A DNA stretch of 64,000 bases. Origin: Auriscalpium vulgare. Lineage: Eukaryota; Basidiomycota; Agaricomycetes; Russulales; Auriscalpiaceae. Position 1 is the first letter of the stretch; every line of letters starts with the position of its first letter. Under the pieces are notes generated by a model that had not been told where the DNA came from, did no database searches, and worked only from the letters and a program-made list of their open reading frames with translations. A program made the translations under genes and the position numbers. Location: the NCBI GenBank assembly GCA_019915015.1, contig JAHBBC010000007.1:1116001-1180000 (forward strand), given 5' to 3'. Of this stretch, positions 31,771-43,071 are shown in pieces.

Positions 31771-31936
31771 TGTCTTGGCCGTTGAGGATACGCGCTGCGT
31801 TGAGGAGTTGAAAGTCGCGGGGATCAAAAGGAAGGTGTGGTTTAACGAGTGTCTTCAGTCTGTTGAGCCCGGCTTCCGACGTCCAGTCGTACTGGTGCCT
31901 CTCGGTCCAGTCGATGCGAGTACGAAGGTCAGGCAT
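31694..31936 (-). pseudogene. Decayed fragment of a DEAD/RecQ-like helicase of a repetitive family
   Basis: A minus-strand frame reads LKTLVKPHLPFDPRDFQL then LNAARILNGQDIM. Multi-copy helicases of mushrooms show the pattern LPFxPHDFQLxxxxxILDGQDVL, followed by the P-loop ATGDGKS. Here the P-loop is missing and the frame diverges and stops. It overlaps the end of the preceding fragment on the opposite strand, consistent with nested insertions. Confidence 0.5.
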
Positions 31937-32259
31937 TATGAGGGAATAAATACATGTCTACGCGAGGCGCGCGATGTATGTTTACTACGATGTCGACGCG
32001 TCGACGCGCCGATATCCATCAGCGGACTACTAAAAATACTCCTACACATGATATGCCGACGAGCCGTCGGAGTTGAAATGTCAACCCTCGATAAGGGGGG
32101 CCCAAATGAGAGCAGACGTCAGATAGATGATCCCTGAGCTTGCGAAGGGTTGAATCTAGCTACTCTGCCTCAGGGAGACTAACTCATTGCCAGAGTCGCG
32201 CGTCTGCCTTGCTCGACGACTTGCCTCCTCCAGTCTCATCCGCTCCTCCCTCCCGAGCC

Positions 32260-33063
32260 ATGCGTCCCTTGACAGAGGATGAGAGCAAGGCCGTCTTTTC
32301 CAAGCTCGCCAACTACATCGTGCGTACTTTCATCACCGCATGCTCCACTGCCTTACCATCCCTTTGCTCTTACAGGGCAAGAACCTCATCCACCTCATCG
32401 ACCGGCCAGACGAGCCATACTGCTTTCGTCTTCAAAAGGACAGGGTCTACTATGTCTCCGAGTCCTCCATGCGCCTCGGCATCTCCGTCGCACGACCAAA
32501 CCTCGTGAGCATCGGCACATGCTTTGGCAAATTCAGCAAAAGCGGCAAATTCAAGCTGCACATCACCTCCCTTGACCATCTCGCCCAGTATGCCAAATAC
32601 AAGGTTTGTGACATGTCGTGTTGCCGCGACAAGCATTTTTATATGCCACCTAGATCTGGATTAAGCCGAACGGCGAAATGCCCTTCCTGTACGGGAACCA
32701 TGTGCTCAAGGCGCACCTCGGCCGTATCACAGAGGACACCCCGGAACACCAGGGGGTGGTAGTCTATAGCATGAACGACGTTCCTTTGGTGAGTACGCCT
32801 GTCTGCAATTCGCGCCAGCAGCTGCTAATCTCTTGCTAGGGCTTTGGCGTTACATCTCGGGCGACAGTGGACACGAAGAAACTTGACCCGACCGCAATAA
32901 TTGTGTTCCATCAAGCGTGAGCTACCCTTCTTCTACCGCTACTTACTCGCTGACCGCCGTCACCAGCGATGTCGGGGAGTACCTACGCGACGAGGTGAAT
33001 TTATACCCACCCGTGCCGCATAGACTTTGCTGACTCCTCTTGCTCCAGGACACTTTATTTTAG
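32260..33063 (+). CDS. NIP7: NIP7, PUA-domain 60S ribosome biogenesis factor
   Basis: Six exons (32260..32319, 32376..32603, 32654..32788, 32840..32916, 32967..32994, 33049..33063) encode 180 residues, the family's exact size. Landmarks are [57 protein letters not shown], then the PUA part [19 protein letters not shown] and [16 protein letters not shown]. Nip7 binds pre-rRNA with the Nop8 and Rrp43 partners in 27S processing. The last exon has only four codons plus stop. All five introns are 50-56 nt with canonical ends. Confidence 0.95.
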
Positions 33064-33343
33064 CTTCTACCACCTCTCCGCGGTCGGGATATAATGGACC
33101 CCTACAATACGCTAAGACACTAATACTCTTAGACATTCTCCAGTCGGTGCGCTGGCGCATACGTATGTCGTGGCATGACCTTATGTCTTCTTCGCTGGTC
33201 GTTGGCTTGTATCTCTAGCTCGTCACCGGTTCTACATCATCTCGTCGTACAAGTGACTCCAATGTTATCAGTTCTGCGACAAGCCACCCTTCCTTCCGCG
33301 CAAGATACACAGATTGTACAATTAGATTGTTTACGGCTATCGC

Positions 33344-35467
33344 TCACCGGGGCGCACCCCAAGGTGTCGGCGTCTCCTCCACTCTCCCGGTGTTCCACTC
33401 TGAATCACCCGGCACGCCCAGCCTGTCCTGGCCTAGAAGCCTAAACTGCCCTCCTAACCCACCCGCACTCGCGCGTGCGGCGCGCTCCGCCGGAGGCACG
33501 CCGAAAACCGTCTCCTCCACTTCCCCGCGGACCGCGCCGCCCTGCTCCTCAAACGAATCGTCAAACTCCTCGTCTTCGTCCACGTAGCCACCCTGCCCGA
33601 GTGCGAAGGGATGGACCGACTCGCCGCCCTCCTCGCCGCTGAGCGAGTCGCTCGAGGCGTTTGAGCTCCCGAACGAGTCGTCGTCGTCGTCGTCGTCGTC
33701 GCGCCCGCGCTGCCGCGACGCCATGAGGAAAGCCGCGGACGGGTGCGCGGTGTCGTTGATTTCGTCGTCATCGTCGAGAGAGTCTGTGGAGGAGTCGCCA
33801 TATTGTTGGGATATTTCGGCCAGTGGGCTGCCGTACTGTCCGTATTGGTCGGGCGTGACGGGCATACGCGGCGGCGAACGTTGCTGATAGTTATGTGGAT
33901 GCAGCGGCGCGTGAGATGTGTAGTACGAAGGCGTTTCCTCGGACTCGGGAAGAGCACTCAGGACTGTTGACGAAGACGGCTGTTGGTCGTCGCGGTATGC
34001 GGACCGCTCGACCCTGCGCATCATGCTGTCAAGCGTAGACTCTCCAGCCAAGCTCGTGCTGGTGCTTCCGGGATAGGCGGAGTCGCGGTAGCGCGACAGT
34101 GACGGGGGTGTCGGCGCTGTGCTGACGCTAGTCTCGCTGCCATAGTTTCCGCGGCGGAGTGCGTCGAGGTGGGAGTTGATGGGTTTGGAACCGCCGTGCA
34201 GGCGCTGAGCATCGCCGACGAGGTCTCTGCCTATCCGGGCGGCAGCCTCCTTGCGAGGGGTGCGTCCGAGCTGTGGGAGTGTAGCGAAAGCCATCGTCAC
34301 AGGCGGGGACATCCCAAGGGGTAAATCAAAGTCGTCAGCGTCGGACGGCGTGTTTGGTGTTGCAGCTGGCGGAGCGCCGGTACGAGGTGCATGACCACGA
34401 CGCTGTGGGGTTGCCACTGAAGGATCTCTTAAGTCGACGATACCAGTCCATTTATGAGGGTCCGTTCCTTCAGGGAGGTACGGATTGCGAGACGCGGGTA
34501 TGGGTGTCTTCGGTTTCCGCACCTTGAGAGGGGAAACCGCCTTCCTAGACGTGGAGGCAGGGGTTAGAGCACCACGCAATACGTCGTGCCGAAGAGACGT
34601 TTGTCGAGACTTTCCTTTTTCTGGAGACTGCGGTAGAAATGACGGCGCGTGGATCGTTTGATCCACTGTGCGGTCTTCGGTCAGGTCGGCCATCGACTCA
34701 GATATGGGCGACTGATCGTCGCGCGCAAAATCGCGAAGTTCGCGGTTGAGGCGAATGAGGGGAGATTCGAGGGATGCAGCCCATGAGGGCTCTGAGCCTT
34801 GACTACTGAACGTGTCGTGAGGGTTCTGCACGCGGAGGCGCGAGGTCGCCGCGGGAGTGGAAGAGATGGCCGCTTGTCCAGGTAAGAATGACGTGTCTGC
34901 GGGTGTCTGGTTGGGATCAAATACGGTGGAGGTGATATTAGACCCTGATGCGGCCGTATGGTTGGGCGCGGTGGTCTCGCCAGGATCTGCTTGTGCAGAG
35001 GCGGCGGAAGTCTGCTCCTGGACGGAGGAAAAGTCTTCGTAGGTGGGTATCCGGACCTGAGCTGCTTGTTCATAGAAAGATGTCCAGAACTACGCGTCGG
35101 GGTAATGAGAGACGCGTCGGTACGATCAGGACGCGAGACGCACTTTGGCTGCTTCCCGCACGGGCTCTGTCCCCACGGAGTAGCGTTTGAACGCAGGCAA
35201 AATGCGATTCGACAGCACTTGTTGCATCTTAGAAAAGTTCGCGTCTATGTCCTGTAGTTCCGGTATTCAAGTGGACTGCACGCAAAGGTGTACATGGGTG
35301 CGCACCTGCAGCTTGAGAGTAATAAGCTGTTCGATCTGGTCGATCTGGTCGTTGACGGACGCAGCCGCGTCGAGACCGGGGACCTGAATGGCCTCTGGGT
35401 CTGCAGAGGGCTCCCATCTCGGAGGGTTGGGCGGAATTTCGCTGGGATCTTTGACGGGGGGAGACAT
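33344..35467 (-). CDS. ASK1: DASH/DAM1 complex subunit ASK1
   Basis: Three exons (35467..35306, 35251..35144, 35089..33344) encode 671 residues. The conserved N-terminal Ask1 domain reads NDQIDQIEQLITLKLQ, DIDANFSKMQQVLSNRILP and FKRYSVGTEPVREAAK, then FWTSFYEQAAQVRIPTYED. A later KWTGIVDLRD motif is also typical. The remainder is disordered, with an acidic run of eight Asp and C-terminal Glu-rich stretches. Ask1 is part of the ring-forming complex that couples kinetochores to microtubule plus ends and is a Cdk target in yeast; several SP sites are visible. It is divergent from the SEC39 gene, with 102 bp between ATGs. Confidence 0.92.
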
Positions 35468-35569
35468 GGTCGCCTCAAGCCTGCAGCCGGCCCGGTGCGA
35501 TGCGCTCGCTGCCTGCAGCAGTCGACCGTCACGCCAACCGCGCCGCCAACACCTCCGCGTCTACTCCCC

Positions 35570-38500
35570 ATGACGCCCGCAGCCGACGACCTCTGCGACA
35601 AATGGACCTCCCTCCAAGACGCAGACGTTACGCTTTCTTCGATTCAGGATATCTTGGCTGCCATCCAGGATGACCTTTGGGTCGCTGCTGCCTCTGCCGA
35701 CAGGCTCCTGGACGACGTGGACACACAACGTGCGCTGCTCGAGCTCGGACTCCAGCGCACCAAGCCTGCTATCGAGAGAGCTTCCAATGTCTATTCACTT
35801 CACGACAATGACGACGATACGAATCCCCCAGTACCCCCAGCAGCCGACACGCCAGACGAAACTTTGGTCTCGTACTTTCGAGACGAACCTGCGGACGCAC
35901 AAGTATGCAGCATCCGAACAGTCCTTCTCAGCCGCATGGACCGTTTGAACAGCTTTGTGGAGATGCAACAGGAGAATGCAGGCTTTGACGAGCTGGAGCG
36001 CCAGGTAGATGCCGAATGGGAGGACGATCCCTGGGAGGACGCACCGGACGAAGACACGGTCGACAAGGCTGCAACGCCTACCAGAGAACCACCATTTCCC
36101 CTCTCGACCTTTCTTTCCGCCGAACTGTTGACTAGCGCAGGTTACCTTGCATCGCGTCTGTTATTCTCCCCACTCCGCGTCCTTCGCCAGCGCCACGGAC
36201 TTCACATATGGCCCTCACGCCTCAGCATCATCGAATCCATCCCGGAGCACACTAATCCTACAGAATACCGAGACTTTCTCCCCGACTATGATGCGACAAA
36301 TGAAACAGAGCGACGCATAGCCGCGGAGCATTGGCGACCAGACCCAGATTGGTCAGAGCTCCCTCAGGTTTTGGCCTCGCTCAAGGCTTCCGAGGTAGTT
36401 GAACTCGGCGGCATACCCACCCTACCAACGCCTGGTTCACCACAGTTGCTGACTGCCTCGGACTTGACGTCGTGGTACAAGCAGCGCGTTGACAAGGTGC
36501 TCACGTCCACCGGCATGACAGACATCGCGCTGGGGCTGGTACAGCACGGTGCAGGCCAAGGCGTGCCAGACCTCGATGAACTAGGAGAGGAACTGAGCCT
36601 GTTTTCCCGTCTCATCTACGATGCTGCTTCCCTCGACGAAGAGATTGAGGACGAAGACTGGACGCTCGATCGGTGGAGGACAATGCAGCCGCGAGAGGTC
36701 GTTCGCGCCTACCTCCGCTACTCTACCCCGGAGAGTGTGGTAACGGATATACGGAAGCTTGTCATGCCCTACCTTTTTGTGTTAGAGACCCGTGCCGAAC
36801 GCGCCGGCCAACCCGACACCACGCTGTCAACTCAACTCATCTACGACTACATCCTCACTGTACCACTGGACTTTGCTGCATCCATATTCGAATCATCGAA
36901 GCCAATCTTGCCCCCTGCTCAGCGTCTCGTCCGCGATGACGAAGACATGGCACGACTTGCGCTTGCTTGCCTCTACGGCAGCGACGCTCTGGATCAATGG
37001 TCCACGATGAGCCGCATCTTCGAATGCCTCCCTGCGTGGGACAACTCCCCGACGGACGACCTTGCGGACGAGGCCGATACCACTGTCGCGTCTCTGGGAT
37101 CCTTCGTCACCCCTACCACTGCTCGCCCCCGCGTTACACCATCCGATTTGTTGATATTTTTCCAACCGCTTCCAGCGACTTCGCTCTCTCGAGCACTGGA
37201 TATCCTCGATGTGCATCTCGAGTCCGGAGAGATACTTTCACGATGGGATGTGGCGGCACCTCTACGGTGGTTTCTTCAAAGTGCCAACAACGAAGCCGAG
37301 CAGCGAGCAAGAGCCACGCGTATGGCGCGACGCACTGGACGCCCAGCAAGCGAGTTGGATAACCAGGGCGATTGGGGGTGGCTGTTGGAAGACATACTCA
37401 AGCTGTCTGGCACCAATGACATTGGGCTCAAGAGCGCCTTCGGCCTCTTGTCACGCACAGAGGTTATCCGTATTTTCTTTGGCGGTCTTCTCAGCTCCGG
37501 CAGTAAGTACTTACGCATCGTCGTCAGTGCTCAAGTTAACTTACCCTAGCCCAGAATTCGACATTGCGAAGAACATGCTGCACTCACGGACGAACCCGTT
37601 AGCTCTGGACGATCGAATTATCGAGGACATCTGCCTCGCTGCCGCACGGGAGTTTTACGACAACGCCAGCACCGGGAACTACCGTTTCGGTGAAATGAAG
37701 CTAGCCTACGACTGGTATAATTGCTCGTCACCCTATACCGACCGATCCCATGCTGATGCGGTCGTTTCAGCTTGACAGTTGCACCACAATCAGAAAACGT
37801 CCTCCGCGAGCAAGAGTTCATCGAGGCAACCTCGCGCATCACGTCTTTCAACGTCATGACACGCTCGGGTATTCTCATATCCCCTCTCGAGATTCGTCTC
37901 ACCAAGGACCGCCTTTCACTGGTGTCTCGGGTCCTGTCCAGCAACAGCGACGCGTACAAGTACACGGAGGTCATTTTGGACCTCGTTCACAAGCTGGGCT
38001 TCCGCGACGATCCCGCGGCGAAAGTTAAAGCGCTCGCCATGATCGCCGATACCGCACTGCAAGCGGAGGACTTTGCGCGCGCCTACGAGACAAGCGAGAC
38101 CATGGTGAATGCCGTCGTCGAGCTGAGGGCGTCGGCTGTGGGCATGGACGACCCGCAGGTCCGCGAGGCAGCTGAAGTCTGCTGGGTGGCCTGTTTCCAA
38201 CTTGGCAGACAGCCCGAATTCCCTGATGTCCCGAAAAAGCTCACGCTGCTCGGGCGCGCGCTCGAGTTCTGCCCTGCGGACAGGCTCGTCGACATCCTGG
38301 CGGCCTGGCGGCGCCTCGAGGCCGAGGATATCGACGCCCGCAGGGCTCGGCTGGCGAAACGCCGCAGCGGCGCCCAGGGGAAGCCTGCAGCTGGGGCAGG
38401 CGAGATCCTCCCTTCCTCCCTGGCGTCTCGCTTCCAGAAATTGCACATGCCGACTTCTCCGCTCTCTCGGGCCCCGGATTCTGCGGCTATCGCAAACACT

Positions 38501-38686
38501 TTCTCCCGCGTTGCGGCGACCTTCCCCTTCGGCAGCGGCGCATCGCTCGGGTCGAACGACAACGATGGCCGGTCGCACAGTCGTGAGCGGGCGTGGCCCG
38601 CACTTGACCATGAGGTTTCCGCACAGGCATCGCGTGTTTTGCAGAAAGGTATCGGCTGGCTGATTGGGGCTGACGATGAGGCGTGA
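35570..38686 (+). CDS. SEC39: Sec39-domain protein of the Dsl1/NRZ tethering complex
   Basis: Three exons (35570..37502, 37555..37714, 37771..38686) encode 1,002 residues. The protein is an all-helical solenoid with landmarks LERQVDAEWEDDPWED, AELLTSAGYLASRLLFSPL, ISPLEIRLTKDRLSLVSRVL and YTEVILDLVHKLGFRDD. These match the Sec39 domain shared with the N-terminal half of animal NBAS. Sec39 with Dsl1 and Tip20 captures COPI vesicles returning from Golgi to ER. The C-terminus carries a Ser-rich disordered tail. Both introns are canonical and give a length divisible by three. Length is longer than yeast Sec39 (about 700 residues), as is usual for filamentous fungi. Confidence 0.88.
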
Positions 38687-39238
38687 TCGAGAGTCATGTA
38701 AGTACTTGAAGTACTGTATGTTGGTTGATGCTCCGATGTATAGGTACCCCGTTTTGTCCTCAATTACATGTTTCGCCGTTCAATCGTTCGATCAGGGCAC
38801 GCTACTTATAATTGCAACAAATCAAATCCAAGGTACACCTTTTATACACGGCCGCGGCCAGTCCAGATTCCAAAGTGACAACGGAAGCAAAAGGAGTGTG
38901 GTGCCAAAGTGGCTTGCGATGAAAAGAGGGTATCAATGTGCGGCATCAAGTTGGAGACAGTGCGTCGCTGGTGGGGCAACAGATAGAGGTGGCAACAGTG
39001 AAAGGGTTGGCGTGGCGTAACATACGGACGAGTGAATTGAACTGGGTACATATTACAGATGGAAAGTAATTGAATAATATGATAGTAAAAGTATGGCTGG
39101 ATGTTTCAGCGGACAACAGAAAGATATAAAATGCTCGCCCTATAGATCAAGAGAAGGGAAGCCCTGTATAGACAGAATGCATGAGAAAAGGGCAGATATC
39201 CGAAGCCAGCCTCGGAGGGTATTTCAAGTGCAGCTAGC
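38687..39238. other. Convergent 3' region without a gene
   Basis: About 550 nt between two stops, AT-richer than its surroundings, with no coding signal. It probably holds both polyadenylation regions. Confidence 0.55.
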
Positions 39239-42165
39239 TCACTCCGTCCCGGAGCCGAAGCGTGTGCCAACGCCTGTGCGGGCGCGAGGCCGATTGACGA
39301 CTCCGTGCCTCCCGTCATGTCCGCCGCTGCTCGGCGTAGTCGCTCTGCTGTTGACTCTGCTCTCCCGAGCACCTAGCGGAGCACCGGTCTGGCCACACAA
39401 GACACACCGTTCGCCGGTTGCCTCCTTCGCTCGGAAATCGTCCACCTCGGCCCGCAAGTCACGCACTTGACCTTCGAGCTCCCAGATTTGGTGCTGCCAT
39501 GCCTTGCGTGTTGAGGTGATTTGCTCCTGCAGCGCCTGGATGATGATATTCGGATCGTCACCGTGCACCATGGACGTCGGTGGCTTCTCGCTGGATCGCA
39601 TTGCGTAGTCGAGGCTGAGTGGCGAGAACCCGCTCGTCGATGTGCCAGTGTCCGGATCCATCTCGCCCGGGGACTCGTCTTCGACAATGTGGTCCGCAAA
39701 GTGAGCGCTGAAGATTGTTGACACAGGTCGGAGGCTGAGAGCAGGAAAAGAAGTCGTGCTCGCAGGTGCACTCAAAGGGACAACCACGCGGAGGGCCTTA
39801 GACTCGGGAACCAGTGTGGACTTGCTACGGTTGTCGCCTATGTGCGACATTGGCGACGGAGTGGACGCCGAATGCGGTTGGGGTTGTCGCGCCTCAGACG
39901 GTGGGATGATGGTTAAAGAGGGACCATTGCGCTTGTTGACCAGGCGTTGCCCCGCCCCGGCGAGACTTTCCCTGTCACTATCACGATCAGACTTGACGAC
40001 GTCGTGGAAGTAAGAGCCTGAGTTCTGCGTCACGAGCGAAGGCGACAGCGATGGTACCGGGACACGAGCACTGGAAACCTTGGGCGTCCTTGGGAGCGGT
40101 GGAGCCGGTGAAGTCGAAACGGGTGGCGGGGTGACAGACATTGCTTTCTCCCTGTCCCTCTCCTTCTCCTTGCCGTTGAACAACCTCATGAAGCCAGACT
40201 TCTTGTGCTTCAACACCCGTGCTTGTGGTCCAACATCTACGGCCTGCGGCGTTGGCGAAACGTCCGACTCCGCACGTGCCGCAGAACTACCTGTTGTCAA
40301 GCTTTGCAACGCGTTCTTCGCCTTCGCCCCGGCACTACTTGAGCGTGCTCGCGCTCTCCCAGCGATCCCACTCGGTGATTCGGATGTATACCGCGACGGT
40401 GGCTCTGTCTGCAAGAATGGGACATTGGCAGGGATCTGTCCTGTGGCGGTCGCGGTCCGCGAACGCTCCCTCACTTGTGCTTGCGCCTCCTGCAGTGAGA
40501 TCAAAGTGAACGTCGGCGACGCGGGGAGTTCCGACCATCCAGGAAGCTGGTTAACTTGTCCTGCACCCTTCCCATCTCGTACCTTCGACGCGGCAATAGA
40601 GCTCCCAACAAGTCGCAGCGGAGTATGGTCGACGGAGATAGGGCCCGAGATTGGCCCCGAAATGGACTTGCCTTGGACCCCACCAACCCCGCGTCTTAAA
40701 GAGTGAATGTCACTGCTGCTGTTGCCAACCGAAGTCACAGATGTGTCGGGCGTCATCGTGATGGTAGTGGCAGAAGCTGACCGCGAGGGAGACGAACTCC
40801 TTGTTGTGAGCGAATCAGGAAGAGTCACTGCTGATTCGCTTGAGGACAGCTCCCGCCCAGGAGTGGGGCGTGGATTGGACGGAATGGAAGATATGTGCAA
40901 AGAGCCACGATCGTACGCCAAGTCCGGGTTCGCGTATGGATGGACGTAATCTGTGGCGGCACCAAGCGGGGAATCTGGCCGTGAAGAACCGTACGAATTT
41001 GCGCGTGTTATGGTGCGGGAGCGCACGGAGAGCTCGGGAGACGTCGAGCGAGAGAGGTTCGACTCGTGGACCGGATGAGCATTGCTTTGGGGACTGGGAG
41101 GGCGAGGCGGAAGAGCGGTAGAAGGGGGTACGGTGTTAGAGTTTGTCCTCGTCCGACTGCGAGTCGCCGTAAGCCTACTCCTTGAGCCTGCGCCATTCGG
41201 TGGGGCCAATGAAGTGGACGACATAGAAGCTTGTGCCAGAGCGCTTCCAGGAAGCGTCAGTATGGATTAAGCGGACATGTAGGAAACACTCACTGCAGTG
41301 CCCCGTGAGAAACAGAAACGAACGAAGACGTGGTCTCGAATGACCTCTTGTCCTTGCCACTGGAGCGAGTAGATTCGCCACTAGGACGGGAGGAACTGGG
41401 GCCTCTTATTTGCGAGCCGCCCAAGCCGAGTCCCTTCATGAAGCCTTCGCCCTTGGATTTGTTACGCCCTCGACGAGAGACAAATGAGCGGGCGTCATCG
41501 TCGGGCTCGTCCTGCTCATGTATAGGATGTTCTTCGACTTCCCAAGGGGCGGGAGAGTGAAAGCGCATTTTAGGACCCAGAAGGCTCATCCGAGGATCGG
41601 GTTCGTCCTCTGTAGGGTCATCTGGTTCCGGAGAGGATGAGTCGTGGTCACGAAAGGGATGTGGGGACGTGGGACTGGTATAGCTGGTGTCATCATCGTC
41701 GAGGTCGAGCATGCTCGCGGCGGGATCGTTGAGACGGTCCCGATCCCGCTCACGGTTGCGCGCTTCTGCGGCAATCCCACGGTACTGGGAGGGTACGGCA
41801 AAATTAAAGCCCTGGGTGTGAGCATCGAGTTCTGCTCTGTCGATGGGACGGGGCGAGAAGCGTGCGTGGCTGTAGATGGAGGGGGAATCCGAGAACTCGG
41901 AGAGAGAGGGAAAGCGGGCGTGGTGAACATCCGCGCGGGTAGCCCGCTGGTCGAGGAGGTGGCGGAGGTGGTCGTTGTGGGGGATAACGGGGGAGTCCAT
42001 GGCCGCCAGCTCGCTGCGGAACTGCGTCGCTGGAACGGCCGTCGTCGTCGGCGGGGACAGCGTCGAAGTCGTCGTCGGGAACAAGCCAAAGCCTGCTTTC
42101 GATCGGTCGACTCCCGTTCGGGGCTTCGCCTCTCTCCCACGCCGCCATCTGTTCGGACCCGCCAT
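39239..42165 (-). CDS. Large disordered protein with C-terminal coiled coil and CxxC, function unknown
   Basis: Two exons (about 42165..41294 and 41243..39239) encode roughly 958 residues. The N-terminal half has acidic DDDDT and EPDDPTEDEPD segments, and the middle is Ser/Pro/Thr-rich. Near the C-terminus a coiled coil (NIIIQALQEQITSTRKAWQH, then QVRDLRAEVDDFRAK) is followed by RCVLCGQTGAPLG, a possible half zinc knuckle, and an Arg/Gly tail. I do not recognise the family; the layout suggests a scaffold. The intron's acceptor appears to be AAG. The start is uncertain: ATGs at 42183, 42165 and 42000 are all in frame. The first two overlap the divergent CGR1 gene, so 42000 is a realistic alternative. 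Confidence 0.68.
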
Positions 42166-42663
42166 GTCCCTCCCCGTCCCCATCGCCGCCTCTTCCAACG
42201 GCAGGCAGTCTGGCAAGCCCTGGAAGTCCCAAAAATCGCCCACAATGTACCCATATATCCGCTGCGTCTCCCTGCAGTCAGCTCACCACACGCTAGCCGC
42301 TCGCATCTCCAGCAAGCAGTCAAGGCAAAATCATGGTCTGACCGCATGGAAAAGACCAAGAAGCAGGAGGCCATCAAGATGCTGCAGATAGAACTCAAGG
42401 ATGAAAAGATAGCAGAGAAACAGCGGTCGGTAGTTCTCGTTCTTTCCGTGCTCACCCGTCTCACGTCTCTCCCAGGAGACGCGAAATCACTCTAGAGCGC
42501 AAAAAGGCCGCTGAGGAGCGCAAACGCGCTGAGGAACTCAAAACACAGGTACGGGTGCGCAATACTCTATTGAGTGTCGTCCTCACTCCTTCAACAGCTC
42601 GGGGCACGCAAATCGGCAAGGCTAAAGCGGAAAGCCGGTCGGACAAAGAAGATAAACCACTGA
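42164..42663 (+). CDS. CGR1: CGR1-like rRNA processing protein
   Basis: Four exons (42164..42246, 42282..42425, 42476..42548, 42598..42663) encode 121 residues. The conserved core is AVKAKSWSDRMEKTKKQEAI, LKDEKIAEKQRRREITLERK, AAEERKRAEEL and the terminal ARKSARLKRKAGRTKKINH, diagnostic of Cgr1 (CCDC86 in animals). The protein is nucleolar and needed for 60S pre-rRNA processing; it is a single long basic helix. The first intron is only 35 nt, close to the lower limit of splicing, and was deduced from frame. The ATG lies in a CATG that also supplies a possible minus-strand ATG for the neighbouring gene. Confidence 0.88.
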
Positions 42664-43071
42664 ATCCACCGCCTACTTAACAGTTCTCAGCTCCCACCAT
42701 CATTATTTCCACCAGTGCCATCACAGTTGTTCCCATCTCGCCTGCCGTGGTTTGATCATTCAAACTTCGCTGGGTTGTTTTCGTCTACCTTATTGACCGG
42801 TAATATCACCGTCGGGAGTTCACTCCGGTCACAATGCTCGAGACAGATCCTTACGACTGGGGCCTACTCCTTGCGCTGGAATTGCATGGGTATGCGCTGC
42901 ACCATCTTTGAACGTGGGTGAGTGCGACGCAACTGAGGCTATGTTGGCGTTTCAGACATCGACCAAGTTAGCATGTTGAATTCTCAGCGCAGCTAGGTGA
43001 CATCAGGCAGTGCGCAGCGCAGTAGATGAATCGAAGGTGATAGTAGACGTAGACGCCCATCAGCTTCAGGA
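42664..43071. other. Convergent 3' region without a gene
   Basis: About 400 nt between the CGR1 and VPS18 stops; only short frames without motifs. Confidence 0.5.
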
